This document shows positions 47,162 through 56,856 of a stretch of DNA of 64,000 nucleotides, one piece after another; within the stretch, counting starts at the first letter, position 1; every line of letters starts with the position of its first letter. The translations under genes were made by a program, and so were the position numbers. The DNA lies in NCBI RefSeq assembly GCF_900187985.1, contig NZ_FZOA01000005.1:181899-245898 (forward strand). The letters run 5' to 3'. Below the pieces are notes generated by a model. The model saw only the letters and a list, made by a program, of their open reading frames with translations. It did no database searches and was not told where the DNA came from. Origin of the DNA: Methylobacillus rhizosphaerae (GTDB taxonomy: Bacteria; Pseudomonadota; Gammaproteobacteria; Burkholderiales; Methylophilaceae).

Positions 47162-47994
47162 GTCCGCAGGAATATTGCCAGAAAAAAGCCGCTGCCAGCG
47201 GCTCCAGCTTTTACTACAGCTTCCTGTTCCTACCCAAGCCTAGGCGCGAGGCTATTACAGCCCTTTATGCCTTTTGCCGTGAGGTGGATGACATTGCCGA
47301 TGAGGTGCAGGATATCAACGTGGCGCAAACCAAGCTCAACTGGTGGCGTAACGAAATCCTGAACCTGTACCAAGGCAAGCCGCAGCACCCAGTCACCAAG
47401 GCGCTGCAGGGACCAATCGCAGAGTTCGGGCTCAAGCAGCAGCATTTGCTTGAAATCATTGACGGCATGCAGATGGACCTGGAGCAGAACCGCTATCGGG
47501 ATTTTGCCGAACTGGAGCTTTACTGTTACCGCGTTGCCAGCGTTGTCGGGCTGCTCTCGGCCTCCATTTTCGGTTACAGCAATGCCAACACCCTGCAATA
47601 TGCGCTAGACCTCGGCATGGCGTTCCAACTGACCAATATCACGCGTGATGTCGGGGAAGACGCGCGGCGCGGCCGCATCTACCTGCCACAGGATGAGCTT
47701 GCCCGTTTTGGCGTGAGCGACCAGGACATCCTGCATGGCAAGTCATCGGACAACATGAAGAAGCTGCTGGAATTCCAGGCAGAACGTGCCGAAAGCTACT
47801 ATGACAAGGCATTGGCGGAACTGCCGCCTGAAGATCGCAAGCTGCAACGCACTGGCCTCATCATGTCGGCGATTTACCGCACCCTGCTCAAGGAAATCAA
47901 GGCTGACGATATCCAGGTTGTATTGAATGCCCGGGTTTCCCTGACACCGATCAGAAAGCTCTGGCTTGCATGGCTGACATGGATGCGCTACTGA
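47158..47994 (+). CDS. hpnD: presqualene diphosphate synthase HpnD
   Basis: 278 residues. YAFCREVDDIADEV and GMAFQLTNITRDVGEDARRGRIYLP hold the two Asp-rich motifs. It condenses two farnesyl diphosphates. It overlaps hpnC by 4 bases and hpnE by 25 bases. Confidence 0.93.
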   Translation: MSPQEYCQKKAAASGSSFYYSFLFLPKPRREAITALYAFCREVDDIADEVQDINVAQTKLNWWRNEILNLYQGKPQHPVTKALQGPIAEFGLKQQHLLEIIDGMQMDLEQNRYRDFAELELYCYRVASVVGLLSASIFGYSNANTLQYALDLGMAFQLTNITRDVGEDARRGRIYLPQDELARFGVSDQDILHGKSSDNMKKLLEFQAERAESYYDKALAELPPEDRKLQRTGLIMSAIYRTLLKEIKADDIQVVLNARVSLTPIRKLWLAWLTWMRY

Positions 47995-49304
47995 TACCTC
48001 ATGTTGCCATCATTGGCGGTGGTTGTGCCGGGTTAAGCGCTGCAGCCGCGCTTGCGCGCGCTGGCGTCAGAACCACGGTGTTCGATTCCAGCCACCAACT
48101 AGGCGGGCGCGCCCGGGGCATACACTGGCAAGGCCTTACCCTGGATAACGGTCAACATATCCTGCTGGGCGCTTATGCCAGAACACTTGAGCTGCTACAC
48201 CTGTGCGGTGTCGCCCCTGATCATGGCTTGATGCGTTTGCCGCTCAAACTCGACATGGCCAACGAGTTCTCATTATCCTGCCCGCAATACTTGCCTGCCC
48301 CACTGCATATCCTGGCTGGCTTGTTACAGGCACGCGGTTTAAGTATCAGCGAGCGCCTGGCTGCCGTGCATTTCATGGCCAGCCTGAAGTTAAGAAACTT
48401 CCATCTGCCCGCAGATATGCCCTTGCAACAACTGCTGGAAAAGCAGCCGGCACGCCTCACCCAGATGCTATGGGAGCCACTGTGCCTGGCTGCTGTCAAT
48501 ACGCCAATTAGTGAAGCAAGCGCGCAGGTTTTCCTGAACGTGCTGCGCGACAGCTTCGCCCGTAAGAAGTCGGATAGCGACCTGCTGCTGCCGCGTGCTG
48601 ACTTATCCACCCTGATTGCCGAACCTGCAGCCAGGTTCATTGCGCAACATGGAGGCTACATCAAGCTCAATAGCGCCATTACCAGCATCCAGGCACACGA
48701 TGATACGCTGCAACTACAAGACAGATATGCCACTGTCGGGCGCTTCAGCCATGTCGTAGTTGCCACATCCCCGTTCCGGGTTGCAGAATTACTGCATGAT
48801 CTACCGAATATGCACGCATTGATTGACACCTGCACAGCGCTGGAATACCAGCCGATCTACACGATCTACCTGCAATACCCGGCAAACACTCGCCTGCCGG
48901 ATGCCATGTGTGGCCTGGCTAACCAGCTGGGGCAATGGGTATTTGACCGGGGACAGCTTTATGGGCAGGAAGGACTGATAGCGGTCGTCATCAGCGCAGA
49001 AGGTAGTCACCAGAATATGCCCCAGGAAACACTGGCGACAGCCGTGCATCATGAGCTGCAATCCGCCTTCCCATCGATCAGGCAAGTAGCGCCGCTCTGG
49101 CACAAGGTCATTGCGGAAAAACGGGCAACATTTGCCTGCCGCGCCAATATGAAAAGACCTTTGCACGCTACGCCGCATCAGCGTTTATGGCTGGCTGGAG
49201 ATTATGTCAGCACCGGCGACTCTCTGCAGGACTACCCTGCCACCATCGAAGGTGCCATACGCAGCGGGTTTCAGGTCGCAGAAAATATTCTCAAATCACT
49301 TTAA
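47970..49304 (+). CDS. hpnE: hydroxysqualene dehydroxylase HpnE
   Basis: 444 residues. The N-terminal HVAIIGGGCAGLSAAAALARAG is an FAD dinucleotide fold, and LAGDYVSTGDSLQDYPATIEGAIRSG is the C-terminal FAD motif. HpnE reduces hydroxysqualene to squalene using FADH2. The start may be ATG 47970 or 47979. The squalene-hopene cyclase is not in the window, so the final product (hopanoid or other triterpenoid) is not shown. Confidence 0.92.
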   Translation: MADMDALLIPHVAIIGGGCAGLSAAAALARAGVRTTVFDSSHQLGGRARGIHWQGLTLDNGQHILLGAYARTLELLHLCGVAPDHGLMRLPLKLDMANEFSLSCPQYLPAPLHILAGLLQARGLSISERLAAVHFMASLKLRNFHLPADMPLQQLLEKQPARLTQMLWEPLCLAAVNTPISEASAQVFLNVLRDSFARKKSDSDLLLPRADLSTLIAEPAARFIAQHGGYIKLNSAITSIQAHDDTLQLQDRYATVGRFSHVVVATSPFRVAELLHDLPNMHALIDTCTALEYQPIYTIYLQYPANTRLPDAMCGLANQLGQWVFDRGQLYGQEGLIAVVISAEGSHQNMPQETLATAVHHELQSAFPSIRQVAPLWHKVIAEKRATFACRANMKRPLHATPHQRLWLAGDYVSTGDSLQDYPATIEGAIRSGFQVAENILKSL

Positions 49305-49321
49305 TTAAACAACATAATAAT

Positions 49322-49729
49322 ATGATTAACAATGGAATAATTGATTTCATCATTCACTGGGGCATCATGAGCCTGTCACTCTGGATTGCCAGCCTGCTGT
49401 TCTCAGGCATCCACTTTTCTTCACGGCTATCCCTGTTGGCTTCCGCATTGGTGCTGGGGTTTGTCAATGCCGTGCTGCGTCCCCTGCTCCTAGTACTGAC
49501 GCTGCCCCTGACATTGGTCACCTTGGGATTTTTCGCACTGGTCATCAACGCCTTGATGATCATGCTGGTTGCCAGGCTGATCAAGGGTTTCGAACTTTCC
49601 GGTTTCTGGACCGCATTCTTTGCCAGCATTTTCATTGCAATCCTGGGTTTCCTCATCGAATGGATGCTTCCCAGCCAGGGTGTCGCTTATATGCCCATCG
49701 TCAACCATTCCAACACCATTTCCATATGA
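49322..49729 (+). CDS. four-helix membrane protein, phage-holin-like (YvlD) family
   Basis: 135 residues with four predicted helices. LGFVNAVLRPLLLVLTLPLTLVTLGFFALVINALMIMLVARLIKGF is a hallmark of the family. Function is unknown; the holin label is by name only and no phage genes are near. It lies 17 bp after hpnE and may be co-transcribed. Confidence 0.8.
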   Translation: MINNGIIDFIIHWGIMSLSLWIASLLFSGIHFSSRLSLLASALVLGFVNAVLRPLLLVLTLPLTLVTLGFFALVINALMIMLVARLIKGFELSGFWTAFFASIFIAILGFLIEWMLPSQGVAYMPIVNHSNTISI

Positions 49730-49821
49730 GCTGTCATCTGCGGCCCGAACTCAACAAGAGTTGCCATGTCGGAGCAGACATAGTTTAATTTCCAGTCAAA
49801 CAATCGCTCACGAGCATAATC

Positions 49822-51276
49822 TTGCGCATTTTATTCGTCAGTTCAGAAGCCCACCCCCTCATCAAGACAGGGGGGCTTGCCGATGTCAGCGGCTCCCTGC
49901 CAGCCGCACTCCGCAAACTTGGCGTTGATATTCGCCTATTGCTGCCAGCTTACCCCATTGTCCTGGAGAAACTGCACAACAAGCAGCATATTGTCCAGCT
50001 ACATGGACTGCCAGAAGTTGGCAGTGTGAATTTGTTGTCCGGCAATATGCCCGACAGTGGACTGGAAGTCATGGTCATAGAAAGCGCCAGGCTCTACAGC
50101 AGGCCCGGTGGCCCCTACAACGACAGTCATGGAAGTGACTGGGATGATAATGTCTTGCGCTTCGGCATCCTGTCCAAGGTCGCCGCCATACTGAGCAGCA
50201 GAAACTCCCCTCTACATGACTGGATACCAGACATTGTGCATTGCAATGACTGGCAAAGTGGCCTGACGCCGGCATTCCTGCATTATTCAGATACCGCTCA
50301 CGCAAAATCCATCATCAGCATTCACAACCTCGCGTTCCAGGGCAATTTCCCATCCGAGTGGGTGTCACGTCTTGGCTTGCCTGGCCACAGCTACCAGATG
50401 CATGGGCTTGAGTATTATGGCCAGATGTCTTTTCTCAAGGCTGGAATCTATTACGCGAACAGTATTACCACTGTCAGCCCGACATACGCGCGGGAAATCC
50501 AGACTGAACAATACGGCTTTGGTATGCAGGGGCTGCTGGCAACGCGCAGCCATGAAATTCACGGCATCCTGAATGGCATAGAAATTCAGGAATGGAATCC
50601 TGCCACCGACCCTTATCTGCCCAGTACATACAGCATTGAGCGTCTTGCAGACAAAAGCAAGGTCAAGCAATCACTGCAGGCCCAACTAGGCCTGGAAACA
50701 ATATCTCACAAGCCTCTGCTGGGGGTCGTCAGCCGCCTCACACACCAGAAGGGCCTGGACCTTCTCCTCTCCATTGCAGAACCATTACTTGCCCGACAAT
50801 GCCAGATTGCGCTGCTGGGCGCCGGAGACCCTCATATGGAGCAAGGCTTCAGGCATCTCGCACAACAATATCCCGGGCAGATCAGCGCAACCATCGGCTA
50901 TAAAGAAGCGCTTTCACACCAGATCATGGCTGGCGCGGACATGTTCATTATGCCTTCCCGCTTTGAACCATGCGGGCTCAACCAGATGTATGGCCTATGC
51001 TATGGCACCCCTCCAGTTGTCACACATACCGGCGGGCTGGCGGACTCAGTACAGGACACCAATAAACTCAGCCTGAAAAACAAGACGGCAACCGGCTTTG
51101 TACTGGAGCATGCAGATTCACAATCACTGCTGGATACAATAGACCGGGCGCTCGCCTATTACCAAGATACTAAATCATGGCAACAGATTCAGCGTAATGG
51201 CATGCAGCAGGATGTCAGCTGGGCACGGAGCGCACAAGCCTATTTTGAGTTGTACCAGTCCCTTATCAGGTACTGA
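49822..51276 (+). CDS. glgA: glycogen synthase, ADP-glucose type
   Basis: 484 residues from TTG at 49822. It opens ILFVSSEAHPLIKTGGLADVSGSLPAAL, the ADP-glucose binding motif KTGGL. The C-terminal GT-B half has MPSRFEPCGLNQMYGLCYG, the catalytic Glu region, and HTGGLADSV. It elongates alpha-1,4-glucan. No other glg gene is close, which is unusual but not rare. Confidence 0.92.
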   Translation: MRILFVSSEAHPLIKTGGLADVSGSLPAALRKLGVDIRLLLPAYPIVLEKLHNKQHIVQLHGLPEVGSVNLLSGNMPDSGLEVMVIESARLYSRPGGPYNDSHGSDWDDNVLRFGILSKVAAILSSRNSPLHDWIPDIVHCNDWQSGLTPAFLHYSDTAHAKSIISIHNLAFQGNFPSEWVSRLGLPGHSYQMHGLEYYGQMSFLKAGIYYANSITTVSPTYAREIQTEQYGFGMQGLLATRSHEIHGILNGIEIQEWNPATDPYLPSTYSIERLADKSKVKQSLQAQLGLETISHKPLLGVVSRLTHQKGLDLLLSIAEPLLARQCQIALLGAGDPHMEQGFRHLAQQYPGQISATIGYKEALSHQIMAGADMFIMPSRFEPCGLNQMYGLCYGTPPVVTHTGGLADSVQDTNKLSLKNKTATGFVLEHADSQSLLDTIDRALAYYQDTKSWQQIQRNGMQQDVSWARSAQAYFELYQSLIRY

Positions 51277-51421
51277 CCCCTTCCACACCACCCTTTTTGG
51301 GAAACCGGCATAGCAAGCTGTTACAACTGTTACAGTTTGCTAACCATTTTGTCTTTTTCAGCAATAAATCAGCAACATTTTGCTATTAGTATGGGACCTA
51401 ACGCAAATCCATTGATATGCG

Positions 51422-51484
51422 AGCTTTCTCCAAAGCTATACTTCTCCTCCCTTGAGGGTGCGCCTGTGACGCACCCATTTTTTT
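51422..51484 (+). ncRNA. possible small RNA with anti-ribosome-site loops, ending in a strong terminator
   Basis: A stem AGCTTT-CTCC-AAAGCT (51422-51437) displays CTCC in its loop. A single-stranded CTTCTCCTCCC follows, then GGGTGCG-N7-CGCACCC and ATTTTTTT (51456-51484). The final hairpin is a confident rho-independent terminator for glgA or for this RNA. The CU-rich loops could pair with ribosome binding sites. I found no convincing promoter, so the RNA could be just the glgA 3' end. The upstream 145 bases after the glgA stop show nothing else. Confidence 0.45.
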
Positions 51485-51509
51485 GCCCGCCAGGCATGTA
51501 GTCCAGCCA

Positions 51510-52061
51510 CTACTCCAAGCGAATAAAGTGCTCACGATAATACTTGAGCTCATCAATGGATTCATAGATATCTGCCAGCGCTTCATGCTTGCTGCTTTTC
51601 TTGAATCCTGCCATCAATGCAGGGCGCCAGCGCCTGGCCAACTCTTTGAATACACTCACGTCCAGGTTGCGGTAGTGAAAATAACGCTCCAGCTCCGGCA
51701 TATAGCGCGCCATGAACCTTCTGTCCTGACAAATGGAATTGCCACACATCGGAGATTTTCCTGCCGGTACGAACTCCTTCAGGAACGCTATCATCTGTTG
51801 CGTGGCATCTGCCTCGTCCAAGGTGGATGCCTTAACCTTATCAATCAAACCCGAACGTCCATGAGTGCCCTTGTTCCAGGCATCCATACCATCCAGCACG
51901 GTATCTGACTGGTGTATGACCAGCACTGGTGACTCCCCCAGCACATTCAAATTTGCATCGGTAACGACAGCCGCCAACTCCAGGATCCGGTCACTATCTG
52001 GTTGCAGTCCGCTCATTTCCATATCCAACCAAATGAGATTATCGTTGTGTTGTGTCATCAT
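51510..52061 (-). CDS. orn: oligoribonuclease
   Basis: 183 residues. [27 protein letters not shown] carries the first DEDDh Asp and Glu, and [17 protein letters not shown] the His and Asp. It degrades dinucleotides such as pGpG to mononucleotides and is usually essential. The start at 52061 has GGA 5 bases upstream; another ATG follows directly. Confidence 0.95.
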   Translation of the reverse strand: MMTQHNDNLIWLDMEMSGLQPDSDRILELAAVVTDANLNVLGESPVLVIHQSDTVLDGMDAWNKGTHGRSGLIDKVKASTLDEADATQQMIAFLKEFVPAGKSPMCGNSICQDRRFMARYMPELERYFHYRNLDVSVFKELARRWRPALMAGFKKSSKHEALADIYESIDELKYYREHFIRLE

Positions 52062-52163
52062 GATTTCCATTAAAATGTACCCGCATGCATGGAAAGATGA
52101 ACCTTCCAACGCATTATTGCTTCAAAATAAATACAATATTTTAACTGATAACCAAGCAAAATA

Positions 52164-53417
52164 ATGGCTACCACTCTGACAATACTGTTCATATCTCTCC
52201 TGGTCATCACGACTGCAACCCGTATCTGGCTGGGCCGGCGCCATGTGAGCTACATCCAGTCACATCGCAACAAGGTGCCCGATGCGTTCAGTGCCAGTAT
52301 CAGCCTGGAGGCTCATCAGAAAGCTGCCGACTACTCCTCTGCCAAGACAAGGGCAGGCTTGAAGGAAGCTGGTGCGCAAGCCTTGCTCCTGTTACTGCTG
52401 ACTGTGGGAGGTGGGTTGCAGCTGATTGATGACGGCTGGCGCAGCATCCTGCCTCATCATGACATGATCCGCGGCGCACTTGTCATCCTGAGCGCCTTGC
52501 TAGTCAGCAGCCTGGTGGACTTGCCGTTTGATTACTACCGCACATTTGTCATTGACCAGCATTTCGGTTTCAACAAAATGACGCCAGCAATGTATTTCAT
52601 GGACATGATCAAGCACAGCATTGTCGGTCTACTGCTTGGCGCGCCACTGCTGTTTGCCGCACTTTGGCTCATGCAAGGCGCTGGTGAATACTGGTGGTTG
52701 TATTTGTGGGTGGTCTGGAGTCTGTTCAACCTGCTGATGCTGGCGATTTACCCTACTTTCATTGCGCCATTGTTCAATAAGTTTTCTCCGCTGGCTGATC
52801 AATCCCTCAAAACCCGTATCGAGACACTGCTGACCAAGTGTGGCTTCAAGTCCCAAGGGTTGTTCGTCATGGATGGATCGACACGCAGCAGTCATGGTAA
52901 TGCCTATTTCACCGGCTTTGGCGCCAGCAAGCGCGTTGTGTTTTTCGATACCCTGCTGGATCGCCTGAATGGCAACGAAATTGAAGCCGTACTGGCGCAT
53001 GAGCTTGGCCATTTCAAGCACAAACACGTCATCAAGCGTATTGCCCTGATGTTCTTCGTTAGTTTTATCGGACTGGCATTACTTGGATGGCTGGCACAAC
53101 AGGACTGGTTCTATGCTGGTCTCGGCGTCACCCAGCCCAGTACTTACATGGCCTTGCTTCTGCTGATGCTAGTCAGCCCGGTCTTCCTGTTCCTGCTGCG
53201 TCCATTATTCGCAGGCTACTCCCGCAAGAATGAATTCGAGGCAGATGAATATGCTGCCCAGAATGCAGATGCACGCCATCTCGTGGAGGCGCTGGTCAAA
53301 CTGTACCGGGATAATGCATCCACCCTGACACCAGATCCGTTACACTCGGCCTTCTATGACTCGCATCCGCCTGCCAGCATTCGTATTGCCCGGTTAAATG
53401 CTTTCACGACGCGTTAA
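52164..53417 (+). CDS. M48-family membrane metallopeptidase (Ste24/CAAX protease-like)
   Basis: 417 residues with about seven membrane helices. LAHELGHFKHKH is the zinc HExxH and EFEADEYAAQNAD supplies the third ligand Glu. The DLPFDYYRTFVIDQHFGFNKM region is typical of Ste24-like enzymes. Bacterial members probably act in membrane protein quality control. It precedes rsgA by 2 bp, a common betaproteobacterial arrangement. Confidence 0.9.
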   Translation: MATTLTILFISLLVITTATRIWLGRRHVSYIQSHRNKVPDAFSASISLEAHQKAADYSSAKTRAGLKEAGAQALLLLLLTVGGGLQLIDDGWRSILPHHDMIRGALVILSALLVSSLVDLPFDYYRTFVIDQHFGFNKMTPAMYFMDMIKHSIVGLLLGAPLLFAALWLMQGAGEYWWLYLWVVWSLFNLLMLAIYPTFIAPLFNKFSPLADQSLKTRIETLLTKCGFKSQGLFVMDGSTRSSHGNAYFTGFGASKRVVFFDTLLDRLNGNEIEAVLAHELGHFKHKHVIKRIALMFFVSFIGLALLGWLAQQDWFYAGLGVTQPSTYMALLLLMLVSPVFLFLLRPLFAGYSRKNEFEADEYAAQNADARHLVEALVKLYRDNASTLTPDPLHSAFYDSHPPASIRIARLNAFTTR

Positions 53418-53419
53418 TC

Positions 53420-54292
53420 TTGCCTGATACATTGTTGAAGGGGCTGGTAGTCGCCTCATACGGAAAGCGCTACGGAGTCGAGTTGGAGGATGGTCGCGAA
53501 TTTAGTTGCGTCACTCGCGGCAAGAAAACTGATCTTGCCTGCGGCGACAGGGTCCAAATCAAGCTGACCGCCGATAACGAAGGCGTCATCGAGAAAATGG
53601 AGCCCAGGCAAAGCCTGCTTTATCGCAGCAATAGTTTCCGCAGCAAAATGCTGGCAGCGAATGTCAGCCAGGTCGTGATTGTCCTGGCCACGCAACCCAG
53701 CTTCTATGAGGAGTTGCTGACGCGTTGCCTGGTCGCAGTGGAAGCCGCGGGCATCAAGGCATTGATCGTGCTCAATAAGTGTGACCTGGGGAACGCCGAT
53801 GAAGCCCTCGCCAAACTGCAGGATTACGCTACACTTGGTTACGCCGTACAACCCCTATCTGCCTGCCAGGATATTGAACCGCTCAAGCCATGGCTACATG
53901 GAGAAACCAGTGTGCTGGTAGGACAATCCGGCATGGGAAAATCTACTATTATCAATGCCCTGTTGCCTGCAGCAATGGTCAGGACACAGGAAGTTTCTGC
54001 TGTGCTGGACAGCGGAAAACACACCACAACCGCAGCCCATCTCTACCATCTTGATGCAAAAAGTGCTTTAATCGATTCCCCAGGCCTGCAAGAATTTGGC
54101 CTGCATCACCTTGACCCGGAAGCCCTTGAGCTGGCATTCGTTGAATTCCGCCCTTTCCTTGGCAAATGCCGCTTCAATAACTGCCGCCACCTCAAGGAAC
54201 CTGAATGCGCCATTCAGGGTGCGGTAGCAACCGGTCATATCCTGCCCGCACGCCTCGCCTACTATCAGCAATTACGCCAGGAAATGACATGA
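53420..54292 (+). CDS. rsgA: ribosome small-subunit biogenesis GTPase RsgA
   Basis: 290 residues from TTG at 53420. An OB-fold leads into a circularly permuted GTPase: NKCD (G4) comes before GQSGMGKST (G1) and DSPG (G3). The zinc finger is FLGKCRFNNCRHLKEPECAI. It checks late 30S assembly. Its stop overlaps the start of the following gene by 4 bases. Confidence 0.94.
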   Translation: MPDTLLKGLVVASYGKRYGVELEDGREFSCVTRGKKTDLACGDRVQIKLTADNEGVIEKMEPRQSLLYRSNSFRSKMLAANVSQVVIVLATQPSFYEELLTRCLVAVEAAGIKALIVLNKCDLGNADEALAKLQDYATLGYAVQPLSACQDIEPLKPWLHGETSVLVGQSGMGKSTIINALLPAAMVRTQEVSAVLDSGKHTTTAAHLYHLDAKSALIDSPGLQEFGLHHLDPEALELAFVEFRPFLGKCRFNNCRHLKEPECAIQGAVATGHILPARLAYYQQLRQEMT

Positions 54293-55224
54293 GCACAGCG
54301 CTCGTGACTCATCCTGATACGCTGTTACATGTCATGGACGGCAAGCATCCTGAGTCACCGGCGCGCATCACTGCCATTCTTGATGCATTATCCGAGCAAG
54401 CACTGCTCGATCAATTGCAACGCCATCAAGCTCCGCAGGCCACTGACCAGGACCTGCAGCGTGTGCACGACCCTGCCTATATTCGACATATCCGCAGCAT
54501 AAGCCCGCGCGCAGGTATTGTACGATTGGATCCGGATACCGCCATGGGGCCTATGTCCTTATCCGCCTGCCTGCATGCTGCTGGCGCAGCTATCAAGGCA
54601 GTAGACCTGGTCATGCAGCAGCACGTTGAGAATGCCTTTTGCTGTGTGCGTCCGCCCGGTCACCATGCGGGAAAAGCCAATGCCGCTGGTTTCTGCATCT
54701 TCAACCACATTGCAATCGGCGTCGCTCATGCGCTGGAGATATACGGCCTGAAAAGAGTGGCTATCCTGGATTTCGACGTGCACCATGGAGATGGCACCGA
54801 AGACATTTTCAGGGATGACGAGCGCGTCATGTTGTGCTCCACATTCCAGCACCCCTTCTACCCTCACCGTGGCGCAGAGACGCGCTCGAATCACATCATC
54901 AATGTTCCCCTGGCCGCTGGCAGCGACGGAGAAGCCTTTCGACAGGCGGTGTTACAGCATATATCCCCCGCATTACAACGCTTCAGACCACAGATGCTGT
55001 TTATCTCAGCGGGATTTGACGCACATGAAAAAGACCCGCTGGCCCAGTTGCAACTCACTGTCCATGACTATCGCTGGATCACCGAATTTGCCTTATCCAT
55101 CGCAGAACAGCATGCGGAAAAACGAATCGTATCCCTGCTGGAAGGTGGCTATCATCTTCCGTCCCTAGCCCAGGCTGCCAGCATGCATATCCGCACTTTG
55201 GCCAGGCTCCCGGCGCTTTCATAA
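54289..55224 (+). CDS. histone-deacetylase-superfamily amidohydrolase
   Basis: 311 residues from ATG at 54289. RPPGHHAGKANAAGFCIFNH and AILDFDVHHGDGTEDIF carry the catalytic His pair and zinc ligands; FISAGFDAHEKDPLAQL gives the third. Bacterial members deacetylate polyamines, acetoin-related proteins or other acetylated compounds; the substrate is not evident. It overlaps rsgA by 4 bases. Confidence 0.88.
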   Translation: MSTALVTHPDTLLHVMDGKHPESPARITAILDALSEQALLDQLQRHQAPQATDQDLQRVHDPAYIRHIRSISPRAGIVRLDPDTAMGPMSLSACLHAAGAAIKAVDLVMQQHVENAFCCVRPPGHHAGKANAAGFCIFNHIAIGVAHALEIYGLKRVAILDFDVHHGDGTEDIFRDDERVMLCSTFQHPFYPHRGAETRSNHIINVPLAAGSDGEAFRQAVLQHISPALQRFRPQMLFISAGFDAHEKDPLAQLQLTVHDYRWITEFALSIAEQHAEKRIVSLLEGGYHLPSLAQAASMHIRTLARLPALS

Positions 55225-55242
55225 TATCAGCCCAGGCTTTGC

Positions 55243-55251
55243 TGTTATAAT
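55243..55251 (+). promoter_or_regulatory. extended -10 promoter placing queD transcription at its start codon
   Basis: TGTTATAAT is a perfect extended -10 (TGnTATAAT). Only six bases separate it from the queD ATG at 55258, so transcription would begin at or next to the A of the ATG. No -35 or ribosome site is visible. Confidence 0.55.
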
Positions 55252-55257
55252 CGCGCC

Positions 55258-55698
55258 ATGCAAATCACCACCCGCCTTGAATTCGATGCCGGCCATCGCA
55301 TTCCTCATCACAAAAGCCAGTGCCGCAACCTGCATGGGCATCGCTATGCCATGGAAATCACGCTTTCAGGCAATATCATTGAGCTGGATGGCGCTTCCGA
55401 CAATGGCATGGTGATGGATTTTTCTGATGTCAAAGCCATTGCCAAGCGTTGCGTGGTGGATGTGTGGGACCACGCTTTCCTGGTCTACAAGGACGACACT
55501 GTCGTGCTCGAATTCCTGCGCAGCCTGCCCGACCATAAGACTGTCATATTCAATCAGGTTCCCACTGCCGAGAATATGGCAGCTGAGGCTTTCCGTATCC
55601 TGAAGGCTGAATACCACGATACCTATGGCACCCAACTGCAGCTGGAACGTGTACGTCTCTACGAAACACCCAATAGCTGGGCTGACGCACTAAGCTGA
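55258..55698 (+). CDS. queD: 6-carboxytetrahydropterin synthase QueD
   Basis: 146 residues. FDAGHRIPHHKSQCRNLHGHRY holds the zinc histidines and the catalytic Cys of the CxxxHGH motif, and MVMDFSDVKAIAK and YETPNSWADAL are family landmarks. It makes 6-carboxytetrahydropterin for queuosine. In an H4MPT user a pterin side role is conceivable but not needed. Its stop is one base from the stop of the convergent dnaQ. Confidence 0.9.
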   Translation: MQITTRLEFDAGHRIPHHKSQCRNLHGHRYAMEITLSGNIIELDGASDNGMVMDFSDVKAIAKRCVVDVWDHAFLVYKDDTVVLEFLRSLPDHKTVIFNQVPTAENMAAEAFRILKAEYHDTYGTQLQLERVRLYETPNSWADALS

Positions 55699-55699
55699 A

Positions 55700-56389
55700 C
55701 TACTGCGTCCAGAGGCAGGCACCGCCCTTTGCCAGCGCCTGCAGATAAGTATCATGTGCAGCCTGTTCTGACTCATTGGCAGACAGCACCACCAGTGGCT
55801 TGCTGCGCGTCAGTTCAAACCCGCCATCACCCTCAGCCTGCACATTATCCAGCATGTCGATCATGAGGCTTTCCTGGCCGCGCGTCATGGCCATATAGAC
55901 ATCTGCCAGCAGCTCTGCATCCAGCAAAGCGCCGTGCAAGGTGCGAGAAGAATTATCAATCCCGTAGTGTCGACACAAGGCATCCAGGTTATTACGCTGG
56001 CCAGGGCGCATTTCCTTCGCCATCTTCAGTGTGTCTATGATTTCCAGCACACTATGCTCGATGTTCTGTCTTTCCATCCTGCCAAGCTCGGCATTGAGAA
56101 AACCAATATCAAACGGAGCATTGTGGATGATCAGGTCTGCCCCTGAAACAAACTGCAGGAATTCATCCACAACGTCGGCAAACCTCGGCTTGTCTTGCAA
56201 GAATTCCAGCGTGATGCCATGAACCTGCTGCGCGCCTTCGTCAATTTCACGGTCAGGATTCAGGTAGACATGGAAGTGATTGTTGGTCAAACGCCGGTTG
56301 ACCAGTTCAACACCGGCAATTTCGATGATGCGGTGTCCCTGTGCCGGATAAAGACCGGTTGTTTCTGTATCAAGAAATATTTGACGCAT
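55700..56389 (-). CDS. dnaQ: DNA polymerase III epsilon subunit
   Basis: 229 residues. RQIFLDTETTGLYPAQGHRIIEIAGVEL holds exonuclease motif I (DxE); HNAPFDIGFLNAEL is motif II and LHGALLDAELLADVY motif III. It proofreads for DNA polymerase III. It follows rnhA by 11 bp, the classical rnhA-dnaQ neighbourhood. Confidence 0.94.
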   Translation of the reverse strand: MRQIFLDTETTGLYPAQGHRIIEIAGVELVNRRLTNNHFHVYLNPDREIDEGAQQVHGITLEFLQDKPRFADVVDEFLQFVSGADLIIHNAPFDIGFLNAELGRMERQNIEHSVLEIIDTLKMAKEMRPGQRNNLDALCRHYGIDNSSRTLHGALLDAELLADVYMAMTRGQESLMIDMLDNVQAEGDGGFELTRSKPLVVLSANESEQAAHDTYLQALAKGGACLWTQ

Positions 56390-56400
56390 ATATTGATCCC

Positions 56401-56856
56401 TTATACTGCCACACGGCCCAGAACCTGCTCCACACCTTTATTGGCTAGGGCATCAGCCCGTTCGTTACCTGCATTGCCAGCGTGTCCCTTGACCCAGACC
56501 CATTCAATCTGGTGTTGTTGCACCAGCAAGTCCAGACTTTTCCACAAATCAGCGTTCTTGACCGGTTTTCTGTCACTGGTGACCCAGTTTCTCTGTTTCC
56601 AGTTGCGTATCCACTCTGTAATCCCCTTCTGCACATAGGAGGAGTCTGTATATATCCTGATCGCGCACTCACGCTTCAATGCTTCAAGAGCACGAATGAC
56701 GGCTGTCAATTCCATGCGGTTATTGGTTGTGTTCAACTCACCACCACAGAGTTCTTTCTCACGTCCCGCAAATGACATCCATGCTCCCCACCCACCTGGG
56801 CCTGGGTTTCCCTTGCAGGCACCATCGGTATAAATTTCCACTATATTATTGCTCAT
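56401..56856 (-). CDS. rnhA: ribonuclease HI
   Basis: 151 residues. [21 protein letters not shown] carries the first catalytic Asp; Glu lies in [18 protein letters not shown], Asp in [13 protein letters not shown] and the last Asp in NERADALAN. It removes RNA from RNA-DNA hybrids. The start overlaps the upstream methyltransferase stop by 11 bases. Confidence 0.96.
   Translation of the reverse strand: MSNNIVEIYTDGACKGNPGPGGWGAWMSFAGREKELCGGELNTTNNRMELTAVIRALEALKRECAIRIYTDSSYVQKGITEWIRNWKQRNWVTSDRKPVKNADLWKSLDLLVQQHQIEWVWVKGHAGNAGNERADALANKGVEQVLGRVAV

Noticed and set aside
49322..49729. Prophage signal from the holin-like protein
   Set aside because: The family is a common chromosomal membrane protein; no phage genes, integrase or attachment site are nearby.
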